A stretch of 61,857 nucleotides of DNA from NCBI RefSeq assembly GCF_011089875.1, contig NZ_JAANAS010000035.1, forward strand, positions 1 through 61,857. The letters are read 5' to 3'. The translations under genes were made by a program, and so were the position numbers. Positions 17,700 to 26,540 of this stretch are shown here, piece after piece. The stretch is from Psychroflexus maritimus (lineage in GTDB: Bacteria > Bacteroidota > Bacteroidia > Flavobacteriales > Flavobacteriaceae). The number at the start of each line of letters is the position of its first letter. Position 1 is the first letter of the stretch. The notes beneath the pieces were generated by a model. That model ran no database searches. It was given only the letters and a program-made list of their open reading frames with translations, and had not been told where the DNA came from.

Positions 17700-18815
17700 T
17701 TAAAAATATTGTACCGGGTTGGTATTTACTTCTGAAATTAAAACCTTGGCATTTTCCAAGGCAGGTGCAAAATTAATTATTTTTTTTGTAAGATAAGCAC
17801 TTATAAGCGGTTTTGTGTATTGTTCACTCTCATAATGACCAATATCCAGCATAAGTATTTGATTTTCTGATTTATAGAAATCATGATATTTAAAATCTGA
17901 GCTTACATAAGCGTCTGCTTTATGGTTTATTGCATCATTTATGGCAAATGCTCCACTTCCACCAAGCACAGCAACGCGCTTTATTGGTTTATCTAACAAA
18001 CCTGAATGCCTAATAACATGAAGATTAAAGCTTGTTTTTAAGTGATTTAAAAAATCTAGTTCGTTCATTGGTTTTTCAAATTCTCCTAACATTCCCATTC
18101 CTCTTTGTGGATGAGTGTTTTCTAAGGTACTCACTTCATAGGCAACTTCTTCATAAGGATGAGCTTTCTTCATTGCTTGAAGAATTTGATGTTGCTTATG
18201 TGGTTCAAAAGTAAAGTTTAATTGATGCTCTTGCACTATTTCACGCTTTCCTTTTTCTCCGAGGTTAGGGTTTGAATCGCTATTTCCTTTAAAACTTCCT
18301 TGTCCTTCTATACTAAAGCTACATTCATCATAATTGCCAATAGTTCCAGCTCCTGCTTGAAAAAGAGCTTCTTGTAATTGTGAAGTATGGCTTTTAGGTA
18401 CATGTATGACCAATTTTTTTATTTGCTTATGTTTAGGAATTAAAATCTGTTGTTTCTTCAGGCCTATTCGGTTACAAATTTCATGATTCACCCCCTTATG
18501 CACATTATCTAAGGCTGTGTGAATAGCATAAATATTTATCTGGTGCTGAATAGCTTTAATCACTACTCGCTCTACATAATTCTTCCCAGTAAGTTTTTTT
18601 AGTCCAGAAAAAATAATGGGATGAAAAGTAAGAATTAGATTACATTTCTTCTTAATCGCTTCATCTACAACACTTTCTAAGCAATCTAAAGTGATTAAAA
18701 TTCCATTTACTTCAGCCTCAGCTTTGCCTACCAAAAGCCCAACATTATCAAAATCTTCGGCTAAGGATAGTGGTGCTAATTCTTCTATAATTCTTGAAAC
18801 ATCTTTTACTTTCAT
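17700..18815 (-). CDS. Nif3-like dinuclear metal-centre protein (YqfO type)
   Basis: 371 residues. Nif3 proteins form hexameric toroids with a two-metal site; some act as GTP cyclohydrolase-like or scaffold proteins, but the physiological role is unsettled. The two Nif3 lobes (about 1-125 and 240-371) flank a PII/CutA-like insert (~125-235), as in B. subtilis YqfO. Metal-ligand regions visible are 'LTFHPIIFSGLKKLTG', 'HTALDNVHKGVNHEI' and 'DIGHYESEQY'. The insert carries 'KKAHPYEEVAYEV', the PII-like signature. Tightly placed between the glycosyltransferase (17 bp) and the coiled-coil gene (2 bp). Confidence 0.9.
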   Translation of the reverse strand: MKVKDVSRIIEELAPLSLAEDFDNVGLLVGKAEAEVNGILITLDCLESVVDEAIKKKCNLILTFHPIIFSGLKKLTGKNYVERVVIKAIQHQINIYAIHTALDNVHKGVNHEICNRIGLKKQQILIPKHKQIKKLVIHVPKSHTSQLQEALFQAGAGTIGNYDECSFSIEGQGSFKGNSDSNPNLGEKGKREIVQEHQLNFTFEPHKQHQILQAMKKAHPYEEVAYEVSTLENTHPQRGMGMLGEFEKPMNELDFLNHLKTSFNLHVIRHSGLLDKPIKRVAVLGGSGAFAINDAINHKADAYVSSDFKYHDFYKSENQILMLDIGHYESEQYTKPLISAYLTKKIINFAPALENAKVLISEVNTNPVQYF

Positions 18816-18832
18816 AAACTTTGAATTTTAAA

Positions 18833-20128
18833 TTAGTTTGTATTTGGAATAATGGCCGCTAATTTCTGGGTTAATTGTTTTCTGCTATAGTCCTCAATTT
18901 GCGTTGAAGCGACTTCTAGTTTTTCTTTCAAAAATAAGGAAAGTAATTTTTTTAAGTGATTTTTTATTCCGTCGTAATCGGCATAATCAAAACAAACCCC
19001 CGCATTGGTGTGGGCTAAAATTTTTCTTACCTCCCAATTTTTTGGACCAATTGCAAGAATAGGCCGTTTTGCGCTCATATACTCAAAAAGTTTTGCAGGA
19101 ATAATACCTCTTGTCTCGGGTTGATTCTTTTCAATAAGCACTAAAACCTGTTTTTGTTCTTGCTTTTTAAGAGCTTCTTCATGAGGCAAATAATCAGTGA
19201 TTGTAAGAAATTCTTGTAATCCATGCTTAGCTATAGAACCGATTACATTAGTTGCTGTTTTACCAATAAGATTTAATTCAAAAAAAGCAGCAAAATCTTG
19301 ATTTTCTTCAACTAAATCAGAAAAAACTTTCCATAAAACAATAGGGTTTCGTTCGCTCATTAACGAACCTATGTGGGCAAATGTAAAATGTTCATCCAAC
19401 TCTGGTTGCTCTTGGTAAGGACGATCATCAAAGCCATTGGTAATTAAGTGCACAGGAACCAAAGTTTTCTTCTGAAATTCCTCTTTTGTTATAGAGCTAG
19501 TAACAATAATTTGATTAGCGTGGTGAAGAACATCTGCCTCTAAGGCTTTGTGTTTTTCTTTTGAAACTTCTGTTAATTTAAGCTCATCGTGGTAACTTAT
19601 GGTCGTCCAAGGGTCTCTAAAATCTGTAATCCAATGCAAAGATTGATGTTCTTTTTTTAAACCCAAACCAATTAAATGTAAACTATGCGGTGGACCAGAA
19701 GTTATTATGGTATCAATTTTTTCGTTTTTTAAAATGCGATTAATTTCCTTAATAGAAGGCTTCACCCAAAACTTTCGTGCGTCAGGAATAAAAAAATTTC
19801 CCCTAACGTACAGCATTATTTGTTCAAGCTTAGTCTGCTTTTTTGTTTCTGAAATTATTCCTGAACTTAACTTATTGGTTTTACTTTTTGTAACTAGCTT
19901 AGCTAACGAATAAGGCTCAAGGATTTTCTTTTTAAACACTTTGATTTCCTTAGGAACTTCTCTTAACAAGCTAGAGTCTTCAATTGGATAGTTTGGGTTT
20001 TCTGGTATAAAAACAAAGGGTTGAATATTGAATTGAGGTAGGTATTTAACAAACTTTAGCCAACGCTGAACTCCCGGCCCTCCTGCAGGTGGCCAATAAT
20101 AAGTTACAATAAGTACTTTTTTTTTCAT
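18833..20128 (-). CDS. Glycosyltransferase, GT-B fold (group 1/4)
   Basis: 431 residues. The N-terminal Rossmann half begins 'VLIVTYYWPPAGGPGVQRWL', the usual opening of GT4-type enzymes with the glycine-rich acceptor loop. The donor-binding half has 'FAHIGSLMSERNP' and the 'RGIIPAKLFEYMSAKRPILA' stretch, where the Glu of the E(x)7E-like motif contacts the sugar nucleotide. No membrane segment. The substrate is not deducible; a role in an envelope polysaccharide or glycolipid is inferred from its membrane-protein neighbour. It lies 14 bp after the yfhO gene. Confidence 0.85.
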   Translation of the reverse strand: MKKKVLIVTYYWPPAGGPGVQRWLKFVKYLPQFNIQPFVFIPENPNYPIEDSSLLREVPKEIKVFKKKILEPYSLAKLVTKSKTNKLSSGIISETKKQTKLEQIMLYVRGNFFIPDARKFWVKPSIKEINRILKNEKIDTIITSGPPHSLHLIGLGLKKEHQSLHWITDFRDPWTTISYHDELKLTEVSKEKHKALEADVLHHANQIIVTSSITKEEFQKKTLVPVHLITNGFDDRPYQEQPELDEHFTFAHIGSLMSERNPIVLWKVFSDLVEENQDFAAFFELNLIGKTATNVIGSIAKHGLQEFLTITDYLPHEEALKKQEQKQVLVLIEKNQPETRGIIPAKLFEYMSAKRPILAIGPKNWEVRKILAHTNAGVCFDYADYDGIKNHLKKLLSLFLKEKLEVASTQIEDYSRKQLTQKLAAIIPNTN

Positions 20129-20142
20129 CTGAAAGATTTAAA

Positions 20143-22569
20143 CTACTCTTCCTTAGAAGACTTCCATACTCGAAATACGCCAAATCCAATTAAAATCAAA
20201 ACCAAAAGGCTTGAGGCTAAAGTAATTTTACTTCCTATTTGAACTACTTGCGGAACAAAAGTAAACTCTATTTTTCCTTCTCCTTTAGGGAGCTCTAAAC
20301 CGCGTAATAGGTAGTTTACTCTAAAGTGATTAACTTCCTGGTTATTGATTTTTACTTGCCACCCGGGTTTGTAATAGGATTCTGAAAATACAGCAATTTG
20401 TTTTTTGTCTGCTGAATAGGAATAAGTTAAACGATTAGGTTGATGTGTATCAAGCTCAATTTGAGCTTTTTCTGAAGCCTTAAATGATTCTGTTGAAATC
20501 ATATCTTTAAACTCCTTATTAATTATAGCTTGGTTTTTTGAATCGAATTCATTCAGTGCTAAAATCTCTTCATTAGCATTGTTTACCCAAATAATATCAT
20601 TAACAAACCAAGCGTTTCCATTGGCATAAGTATTCTCTTGAACTAATAATTGATCATCTTCAGGGTAGATTTCATATTTTAGGTTGAGCATGTTTAAGAC
20701 TTCTTGATTTCCTTTTACTATATGAAAATCAAAAACATCTTGGATGCGTTGAGGTTTTGCCGCATGATACCCCCCTAAAGAATGATGAAAATACGAGGCT
20801 CTAGCTGAATTGAATGGATTTGTACTTAAGTCTAAAACACGGTAACGAGATTCATCTTTTTTAATTTGTAAATCGGCTTCATTAGCTGTAAAAGGTCTTT
20901 CCATATTATGCTTAGGAACAAAATCTGAAGCATTTATGTAACGCTGATTAACAAAGATTAAGTCGCCAGCAATTAAAACACCTATTCCTATTAACAAAAA
21001 CTGACTTTTCAATTTGTTTTTTATGAAAAAGTAAACTAATGCGGCTGTTGCAATAATAAAAAATAGAGAGCGTAAAGCATCATTGAAAAAAAGTGATTTC
21101 CTGTCTTCTTTTAAAGCTCGCATAAGTTGAGGCCCAAAAGACTGATTTAACTGAGTATCTTGCGCTCCAGAAAAAGTAAACAAATGAGAACCAAATACAG
21201 CAAATAAAAGTGTTAATCCACCAAGAATTAAAATTGAATTTTTTAGAGCTTTTGTTTTAACTTCATTAGATGTAGTAGTGGACAATAATTTTGTTAGGCC
21301 TAGAACAGCTAATACAGGAACACAAAGTTCTACAATTACCTGCACCGATGAAACAGCTCTAAATTTGTTATATAAAGGAAAGTAATCAATAAAAAACTTG
21401 GTAAGCCAAGCAAAATTATCTCCCCAAGAAAGCAACAAACTAAAAACAGCACCTCCTAAAAGCCAATATTTATGATGCCCCTTAACTAGAAAAATAGCTA
21501 AAACAAACAAAAACAAAAGGCTTGCACCTAAATAAGCTGGTGCAGCTACATAAGTTTGCGGCCCCCAATAGGTAGGTAAACCTTTGATGTATTCTAAAGC
21601 TTGATGATTAGGTACGCCAAGCTGAATTAACTCTTCGTAAAAGTTACTATTTTGAGTTAAATCTTGGCTACTACTTCCTCCTTTAAAATTAGGAATAAGT
21701 AAATTAAAAGATTCTAAAATTCCATAACTATACTCAGTAATATATTCGTAAGAAAGGCCCGAGCTACTAGCCTTTTTTTCTTTGCCATCTTGATTAATAC
21801 TTAAAATTGCAGGCCCTCGAGTAGAATGCTCTGCATACTCTGCAGTAGCCATTAAATTAGTAGCATTTAAACCCAAAGCCACAACTACAGCAATAACCAT
21901 TAATCCAATGCTTTTAAAAAAGTGAGGGATTTCTTTTAGTTGAAAAAAATGATAAGCATAAGCTAGACCTAAACTAATACACAATAACATCAAGTAGAAG
22001 GTCATTTGAAAGTGATTAGCTACTAATTCTAATCCCATACCTACTATAAGCAAAATACTTCCCCAAAAATAATTTTTATTAAAAATACTTATAATTCCTG
22101 CCAAAACTAAGGGCATATAGGCAATAGCATGCGCTTTTGCATTATGTCCAACACCAAGTATAACAATCAAATAAGTAGAAAAACCAAAAGCTAATGCTCC
22201 AATTAAAGCTGTTTTCGGATCAATTTTTAAAACTAAGAACAAAATGTAAATTCCGATGAAATAAATAAATAAGTAATCGGCTGGACGTGGTAAAAAGCGG
22301 ATTACACGATCTAGTTCTTTAATGTAATTATGAGGATAATTAGCACCTACTTGATAAGTTGGCATCCCCCCAAAAGCATTATCCATCCAATAAGGTTCTT
22401 GGCTGGTGCTTTTAATAAATTCTTTTTGCTGCTGAAACATTCCAACGTGTTGCTTTATATCACTTTGCTCAATTACTTTTCCTTGTAAAACGGGATAAAA
22501 ATAAGCTATAGAAAGTACAATAAAGCACAGAAGAACAAGCGTATGAGGTAAGACTTTTTTATAATTCAT
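20143..22569 (-). CDS. YfhO family multi-spanning membrane protein
   Basis: 808 residues with about twelve or more hydrophobic segments between ~8 and 560 plus one near the C-terminus (~780-800), and a soluble domain at ~590-775. The N-terminal loop carries 'DIKQHVGMFQQQKEFI' and 'WMDNAFGGMPTYQVGANYPH', typical of flavobacterial YfhO proteins. YfhO belongs to the GT-C-like membrane glycosyltransferases; B. subtilis YfhO is linked to lipoteichoic acid glycosylation, while the substrate in Bacteroidota is not known. It forms an operon with the DUF4834 gene (3 bp upstream) and the glycosyltransferase downstream. Confidence 0.85.
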   Translation of the reverse strand: MNYKKVLPHTLVLLCFIVLSIAYFYPVLQGKVIEQSDIKQHVGMFQQQKEFIKSTSQEPYWMDNAFGGMPTYQVGANYPHNYIKELDRVIRFLPRPADYLFIYFIGIYILFLVLKIDPKTALIGALAFGFSTYLIVILGVGHNAKAHAIAYMPLVLAGIISIFNKNYFWGSILLIVGMGLELVANHFQMTFYLMLLCISLGLAYAYHFFQLKEIPHFFKSIGLMVIAVVVALGLNATNLMATAEYAEHSTRGPAILSINQDGKEKKASSSGLSYEYITEYSYGILESFNLLIPNFKGGSSSQDLTQNSNFYEELIQLGVPNHQALEYIKGLPTYWGPQTYVAAPAYLGASLLFLFVLAIFLVKGHHKYWLLGGAVFSLLLSWGDNFAWLTKFFIDYFPLYNKFRAVSSVQVIVELCVPVLAVLGLTKLLSTTTSNEVKTKALKNSILILGGLTLLFAVFGSHLFTFSGAQDTQLNQSFGPQLMRALKEDRKSLFFNDALRSLFFIIATAALVYFFIKNKLKSQFLLIGIGVLIAGDLIFVNQRYINASDFVPKHNMERPFTANEADLQIKKDESRYRVLDLSTNPFNSARASYFHHSLGGYHAAKPQRIQDVFDFHIVKGNQEVLNMLNLKYEIYPEDDQLLVQENTYANGNAWFVNDIIWVNNANEEILALNEFDSKNQAIINKEFKDMISTESFKASEKAQIELDTHQPNRLTYSYSADKKQIAVFSESYYKPGWQVKINNQEVNHFRVNYLLRGLELPKGEGKIEFTFVPQVVQIGSKITLASSLLVLILIGFGVFRVWKSSKEE

Positions 22570-22572
22570 AAG

Positions 22573-22854
22573 TTAATCAATCTCTTCGTAATCAATATAT
22601 TCTCCTACTTGATGATTTTTTTTAGTTTTTAATTTAGTATCATTTTTTTGTGATGGGCTGGTGTTTGTTGACTTATTAAAATGATCACGGTACCTGTTCT
22701 GGAATTCTTGATTAAATCGCTTTTCTAAACTATTTCTAAATTTAGTAGCCATCAATTTTAATAAAATTGGCCAAAGCCATTTGGCTATTATTCGTATAAA
22801 AAAATAGAAAAGTAAGAAGTATAAAAAGTATTTCAAAAACTCATCCATAAACAC
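22573..22854 (-). CDS. DUF4834 family small membrane protein
   Basis: 93 residues. One or two hydrophobic segments fill residues ~5-32 ('FLKYFLYFLLFYFFIRIIAK'), followed by a basic polar tail ending in 'YIDYEEID'. The combination of an N-terminal anchor and a short acidic C-terminal 'GEYIDYEEI' motif fits DUF4834, a family found next to yfhO in Flavobacteriia. Function unknown. First gene of the five-gene operon ending at 16912, with its own promoter. Confidence 0.75.
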   Translation of the reverse strand: MFMDEFLKYFLYFLLFYFFIRIIAKWLWPILLKLMATKFRNSLEKRFNQEFQNRYRDHFNKSTNTSPSQKNDTKLKTKKNHQVGEYIDYEEID

Positions 22855-22866
22855 AAATTAGAAACA

Positions 22867-22874
22867 CAAAAATA
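22867..22874 (-). promoter_or_regulatory. Promoter -7 element of the DUF4834-yfhO operon
   Basis: TATTTTTG on the minus strand, a perfect TAnnTTTG match, ends 12 bp before the start codon. Confidence 0.55.
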
Positions 22875-22976
22875 GTATTCTTATTTTTCTAAAAACAATA
22901 AATTAGACTAAACTTATCACGAACTACTTATTGTCTTAATGGTTAAAGCAATAAGGTAGCTTTGCAGATTGTAAAA

Positions 22977-24011
22977 TTACAGCTGGCTAGATTTGGCATA
23001 TCTGCGCCATTTTTCCATACAACTAAGCATATCTTCTGGAACAGGGGTTTCAAAACTCATCCATTTCCCTGTTTCAGGATGTTCAAAACCTAATGTTTTG
23101 GCATGCAAGGCTTGACGAGGTAACACCTTGAAACAATTTTCAACAAATTGTTTGTACTTCGAAAAAGCAGTTCCTTTTAAAACTTTGTTTCCTCCGTATC
23201 GTTCATCATTAAAAAGCGTATGACCAATATGTTTCATATGAACGCGTATTTGATGTGTACGTCCAGTTTCAAGTTTACAAGAAACTAGAGTAACATAAGT
23301 AAATCGTTCTAATACTTTGTAATGGGTTACTGCAGGTTTACCTAAATCAGCTTCCTCGCCTTCATAAACCATATTTTGCATGCGGTTATTAGGGTTTCTA
23401 CCAATATTCCCTTCAATTTTTCCTTCCTCCTCTTCTACTCTTCCCCAAACCAAAGCCACATATTCACGCTGACTAGTTTTATTGAAAAACTGTTTAGACA
23501 AATGAGACATTGCGTGTTCGGTCTTAGCTACTACTAACAAACCAGTGGTATCTTTATCAATTCGATGAACTAGGCCAGGACGTTCTGAAGAATTTAATGG
23601 AAGTTTTTCAAAATGATGAACTAATCCGTTAATTAGCGTTCCCGAGTAATTACCATGTCCTGGATGAACAACCATACCTGCAGGTTTGTTAACTACCAAT
23701 AATGAATCATCCTCATAAACAATGTCTAGTGGAATATCTTCAGGTATAAGCTGACTTTCATAAGGTGGATATGATAACAGAACTTTTACCTCATCACCAG
23801 CCTTTACCTTGTGGTTCTGTTTAACAGGAGTTCCGTTAACATAAATATTTCCGTCTTTAGCAGCATTTTGAATTTTATTCCGCGTAGCATTTTCAATAAA
23901 ATTCATTAAAAACTTATCTACTCTTAAAGGGTCTTGACCTTTAGCAGCATTAAAGTGATGATGTTCAAAAAGGTGGTCTTCCTGTTGATTATTGTGTTCT
24001 TCTAAATTCAT
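22977..24011 (-). CDS. rluD: 23S rRNA pseudouridine synthase RluD family
   Basis: 344 residues. RluD converts U1911, U1915 and U1917 of helix 69 of 23S rRNA to pseudouridine. An acidic, His-rich N-terminal extension is followed by an S4 RNA-binding domain (~29-80, 'LRVDKFLMNFIENATRNKI'). The catalytic domain includes 'NKPAGMVVHPGHG', the 'HRIDKDTTGLL' motif (149-159) with catalytic Asp152, and 'CKLETGRTHQIRVHM'. It directly abuts the PASTA gene with no spacer, a conserved pair in Bacteroidota. The paralogue RluC cannot be excluded, but helix-69-type RluD is the usual occupant of this locus. Confidence 0.9.
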   Translation of the reverse strand: MNLEEHNNQQEDHLFEHHHFNAAKGQDPLRVDKFLMNFIENATRNKIQNAAKDGNIYVNGTPVKQNHKVKAGDEVKVLLSYPPYESQLIPEDIPLDIVYEDDSLLVVNKPAGMVVHPGHGNYSGTLINGLVHHFEKLPLNSSERPGLVHRIDKDTTGLLVVAKTEHAMSHLSKQFFNKTSQREYVALVWGRVEEEEGKIEGNIGRNPNNRMQNMVYEGEEADLGKPAVTHYKVLERFTYVTLVSCKLETGRTHQIRVHMKHIGHTLFNDERYGGNKVLKGTAFSKYKQFVENCFKVLPRQALHAKTLGFEHPETGKWMSFETPVPEDMLSCMEKWRRYAKSSQL

Positions 24012-24659
24012 TTAATTAGTTTCTGTATCTTCAAGATTTTGTAAAGTTTTATTTAAATCTTCATTCAAATTCTCTTTTATTTCGGGAACAACTTTTTCAT
24101 TAAAATCTAAAGAACCATCAGAAACAAGTATATCAATAACTGAATTTTTTGTAATGTAATCTCCAGGCGAAATAGTATCTTCTTCATGAAGTAAGTGAAG
24201 TACAATCCCCTTAGCAAAATAAGGAGTTTCAATAATTTCACCTACTTTTAATCCCATTGATTTTAAAGAGGGTTCAACTTGCCTCAATGTTCTATTGATG
24301 AAAAGATCTGGAATTTGAACTTTAGCATAATCGCCAGGATTTAGTGTTAAGTAAATTTTCCGTTGTTTTTTTACCTTAGTGCCAACTTTAGGAATATGGT
24401 CTATAACCGAATACGGAGGGAAATCTGGATTATAACTAGCTGAATCTAAAACTTCATAACGCAAATCCATTTCTTTTAATTTTTTATCTACAATGTCTAA
24501 ATCAAACTTTTTAAGGTTAGGAACTTCTATATAATCCTGATGATTGGTAGAAACCTTGAGCCACTGCAAACCTAGAAAAACCAGTAAAACCATAGCTATT
24601 AAAGCTAAAATTAGTTGCACAAGAAATGTTTTACTGAAGATAAATTTAAAAAAATTCAT
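24012..24659 (-). CDS. Membrane-anchored PASTA domain protein
   Basis: 215 residues. A short cytoplasmic N-terminus precedes one membrane helix (~10-32, 'FLVQLILALIAMVLLVFLGL'). Then come PASTA repeats on the periplasmic side: 'IEVPNLKKFDLDIVDKKL', 'VQIPDLFINRTLRQVEPSLK' and a third, less regular unit. PASTA domains bind peptidoglycan fragments or act as spacers in kinases and penicillin-binding proteins; here there is no catalytic domain. Acidic C-terminal tail. It shares a promoter and operon with rluD. Confidence 0.85.
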   Translation of the reverse strand: MNFFKFIFSKTFLVQLILALIAMVLLVFLGLQWLKVSTNHQDYIEVPNLKKFDLDIVDKKLKEMDLRYEVLDSASYNPDFPPYSVIDHIPKVGTKVKKQRKIYLTLNPGDYAKVQIPDLFINRTLRQVEPSLKSMGLKVGEIIETPYFAKGIVLHLLHEEDTISPGDYITKNSVIDILVSDGSLDFNEKVVPEIKENLNEDLNKTLQNLEDTETN

Positions 24660-24676
24660 AGTTAATAAATGTTCAA

Positions 24677-24684
24677 CAAAAGTA
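24677..24684 (-). promoter_or_regulatory. Promoter -7 element of the PASTA-rluD operon
   Basis: TACTTTTG on the minus strand, a perfect TAnnTTTG match, 17 bp before the start codon. Confidence 0.55.
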
Positions 24685-25077
24685 AGTATTTTATTTATGC
24701 TACACCTTTAAGCTGCTATAAAAATTAATTTATATCAGTTCATATTTATAAATTGACTACTGACAAGAAAGATATTTAATATATAGGCGTTTTGGCCTTA
24801 TAAAACAAGAGTAATATTTTCAATTTCGGTTAATATTCATTTTAACGAAATTTATTTACTCAATGATAAAATTATTTCTCTAAAGCATTAACATCATTAT
24901 GGAGTAGCTAAAAAACCTTCAGTTTTTAAGTTAGATAGATTTTGAATAGTTATAAGTGCATAATTAGACAACAATAAAGATGAAGTTGTTTAATATTTAA
25001 TATGTTGATTTTCAATATATTAAAATCTCAATGTAAATTTAATGTTAAGCTAATGTTTTTTAAACGTAAATTTTTAC
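24685..25077. other. Intergenic stretch with nothing recognisable
   Basis: About 390 bp of very AT-rich DNA between the divergent PASTA and YwqK-like genes. I see no reading frame, RNA gene, long repeat or clear hairpin. It may hold upstream regulatory sites of the two promoters at its ends. Confidence 0.5.
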
Positions 25078-25085
25078 TATATTTG
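25078..25085 (+). promoter_or_regulatory. Promoter -7 element of the YwqK-like gene
   Basis: TATATTTG, a perfect TAnnTTTG match, 18 bp before the ATG at 25104. This supports that ATG over the longer frame, which opens at 25002 and would lie mostly upstream of the transcript start. Confidence 0.6.
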
Positions 25086-25103
25086 CTTATAAATAAAAAA
25101 GAT

Positions 25104-25463
25104 ATGAAAACATTTAGCACGCTTGTAATGGTATTTTTAATGAGTTTTACACTTTTTGCTCAGTCCGAAAGTAACCATGTGAAGAAAGAGAAAGTTGGAG
25201 ATTTAGAAAAAGTGACTATTTTTTATGATAGTGGTGAAATACAACAAATAGGATATTTTAAAAGCAAAAAACCTCATGGAGAGTGGAAATTTTTTGACAA
25301 GGAAGGCAATAAACTTGTTAAAGCTACTTATGAGAAAGGAAATAAAGTTGGAAAATGGTTTTTTTGGAACGATGGAGTTTTATCTGAAGTAGATTACAAA
25401 AAAAATAAGATTGTAAAAGTTAATACTTGGGGTAAAGTAAACTCTCAACTAGTAATTAATTAA
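25104..25463 (+). CDS. Secreted MORN/YwqK-like repeat protein
   Basis: 119 residues from ATG 25104. The signal peptide 'MKTFSTLVMVFLMSFTLFAQ' points to export. The mature part holds three to four short beta-hairpin repeats of the pattern G-x-W-x-F-(Y/F/W): 'QQIGYFKSKKPHGEWKFF', 'KATYEKGNKVGKWFFW' and 'LSEVDYKKNKIVKV'. These resemble MORN repeats; such proteins are often labelled 'YwqK family toxin-antitoxin antitoxin' in databases, but nothing here suggests a toxin partner. Role unknown. Single-gene unit with its own promoter and terminator. Confidence 0.75.
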   Translation: MKTFSTLVMVFLMSFTLFAQSESNHVKKEKVGDLEKVTIFYDSGEIQQIGYFKSKKPHGEWKFFDKEGNKLVKATYEKGNKVGKWFFWNDGVLSEVDYKKNKIVKVNTWGKVNSQLVIN

Positions 25464-25480
25464 AAAATGTTACAATTTTT

Positions 25481-25508
25481 AAAAAAGCGTCTTCAAAGAC
25501 GCTTTTTT
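25481..25508 (+). terminator. Intrinsic terminator of the YwqK-like gene
   Basis: Stem aaaaaagcgtctt / aagacgctttttt (25481-25493 with 25496-25508, effective loop of about six bases) followed by further T. Confidence 0.85.
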
Positions 25509-25634
25509 TTTGCTTAAAAATAAGTTGCATAAGAATAGACCATCATTTTTTAATTTTTAGGTTGAAAAGTTTACTGTGACTATTGTCTAAAAACTCTTTT
25601 GATAGTCAAACTTTATTTTGGTTCTGCAAATCAT

Positions 25635-26447
25635 TTAAGATTTTGTCATATCAACTATAAAAGCTCCTTCGTATGTTATTTCAACTTCTTTCTTAAAACG
25701 CACAGCTGAATCACGATTAGAAAACTGACCTAAAATGACTGTATAAACACGACCAGCATTATTTGATTTAGACTGAACGGTAATATCTTCCTTAAAGGTA
25801 GTTTTTAACTCAGCTGTAAATCGCATCAAATTTATCATTTCTCTAAAACTTCCAATTTGAACTCCATAAAAATTTGGTTCAATTTGCCTTGTATCAATAC
25901 TAAAAAATTCTACCCCAGTATAAATTGAAGTTTGAGCAGGTGTTGTTTTTTCAGTTTCAAAATTTTTCTGGCTCTGTTGTTTGTTTTCATTTTTCTTTGC
26001 TTGAACAAGCGTTCCCTTTTTGTTTGATTCAACTTTTTCAAGAACATCGTTTTTTTCTTGTTTTATGCTAGAATTCTTCAAGGAAGAAGAACTTGCAGTA
26101 TCTTTATTAATCACTTCAATTTCAACTTCTGTTACGCCTTCACCTAAAAAATCTAATTCTTTAGCTACCGATTTACTTAAATCAATAATTCTACCTCTAA
26201 TAAAAGGACCACGATCATTTATGATAACCACAGCTTGTTTCATGTTTTTGAGATTAGTCACCTTTAATTTAGTACCAAATGCTAAAGTTCTATGAGCAGC
26301 CGTAGCTTTAGCTTGTTGAAAGATTTCTCCACTTGAAGTCTTTCTCCCTTCAAATTTATCATCATAATAAGAAGCTTTTCCTTTTTGAACTTGAGCCTGA
26401 ATAGCTATCGAACAAAGTATAAAAAGAAGTAATATGTTATTTTTCAT
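25635..26447 (-). CDS. RlpA-like septal ring lytic transglycosylase with SPOR domain
   Basis: 270 residues. Signal peptide 'MKNNILLLFILCSIAIQAQ'. The double-psi beta-barrel domain (~20-112) has the RlpA signatures 'GKASYYDDKFEGRKTSSGE', 'TAAHRTLAFGTKLKVTN' and 'VVIINDRGPFIRGRIIDLS', with catalytic-type Asp and His. A Lys/Glu/Gln-rich linker (~115-175) leads to a C-terminal SPOR domain (~188-268, 'FYGVQIGSFREMINLMRF') that binds denuded glycan strands at division sites. Family members cleave peptidoglycan strands lacking stem peptides. It is probably periplasmic rather than lipid-anchored because no lipobox Cys is seen. Confidence 0.88.
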   Translation of the reverse strand: MKNNILLLFILCSIAIQAQVQKGKASYYDDKFEGRKTSSGEIFQQAKATAAHRTLAFGTKLKVTNLKNMKQAVVIINDRGPFIRGRIIDLSKSVAKELDFLGEGVTEVEIEVINKDTASSSSLKNSSIKQEKNDVLEKVESNKKGTLVQAKKNENKQQSQKNFETEKTTPAQTSIYTGVEFFSIDTRQIEPNFYGVQIGSFREMINLMRFTAELKTTFKEDITVQSKSNNAGRVYTVILGQFSNRDSAVRFKKEVEITYEGAFIVDMTKS

Positions 26448-26540
26448 TAGTTATTATTTCGTAGGTTAAAACTGAAAACCTGCATTTTTGAATTCTTATC
26501 AAAATTACAGGTTTCTTTCTAAATAATTAGCGAATAAATT

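Noticed and set aside
25002-25103. 34-codon extension of the YwqK-like protein
   Set aside because: The extension contains the promoter element, and ATG 25104 starts a standard signal peptide.
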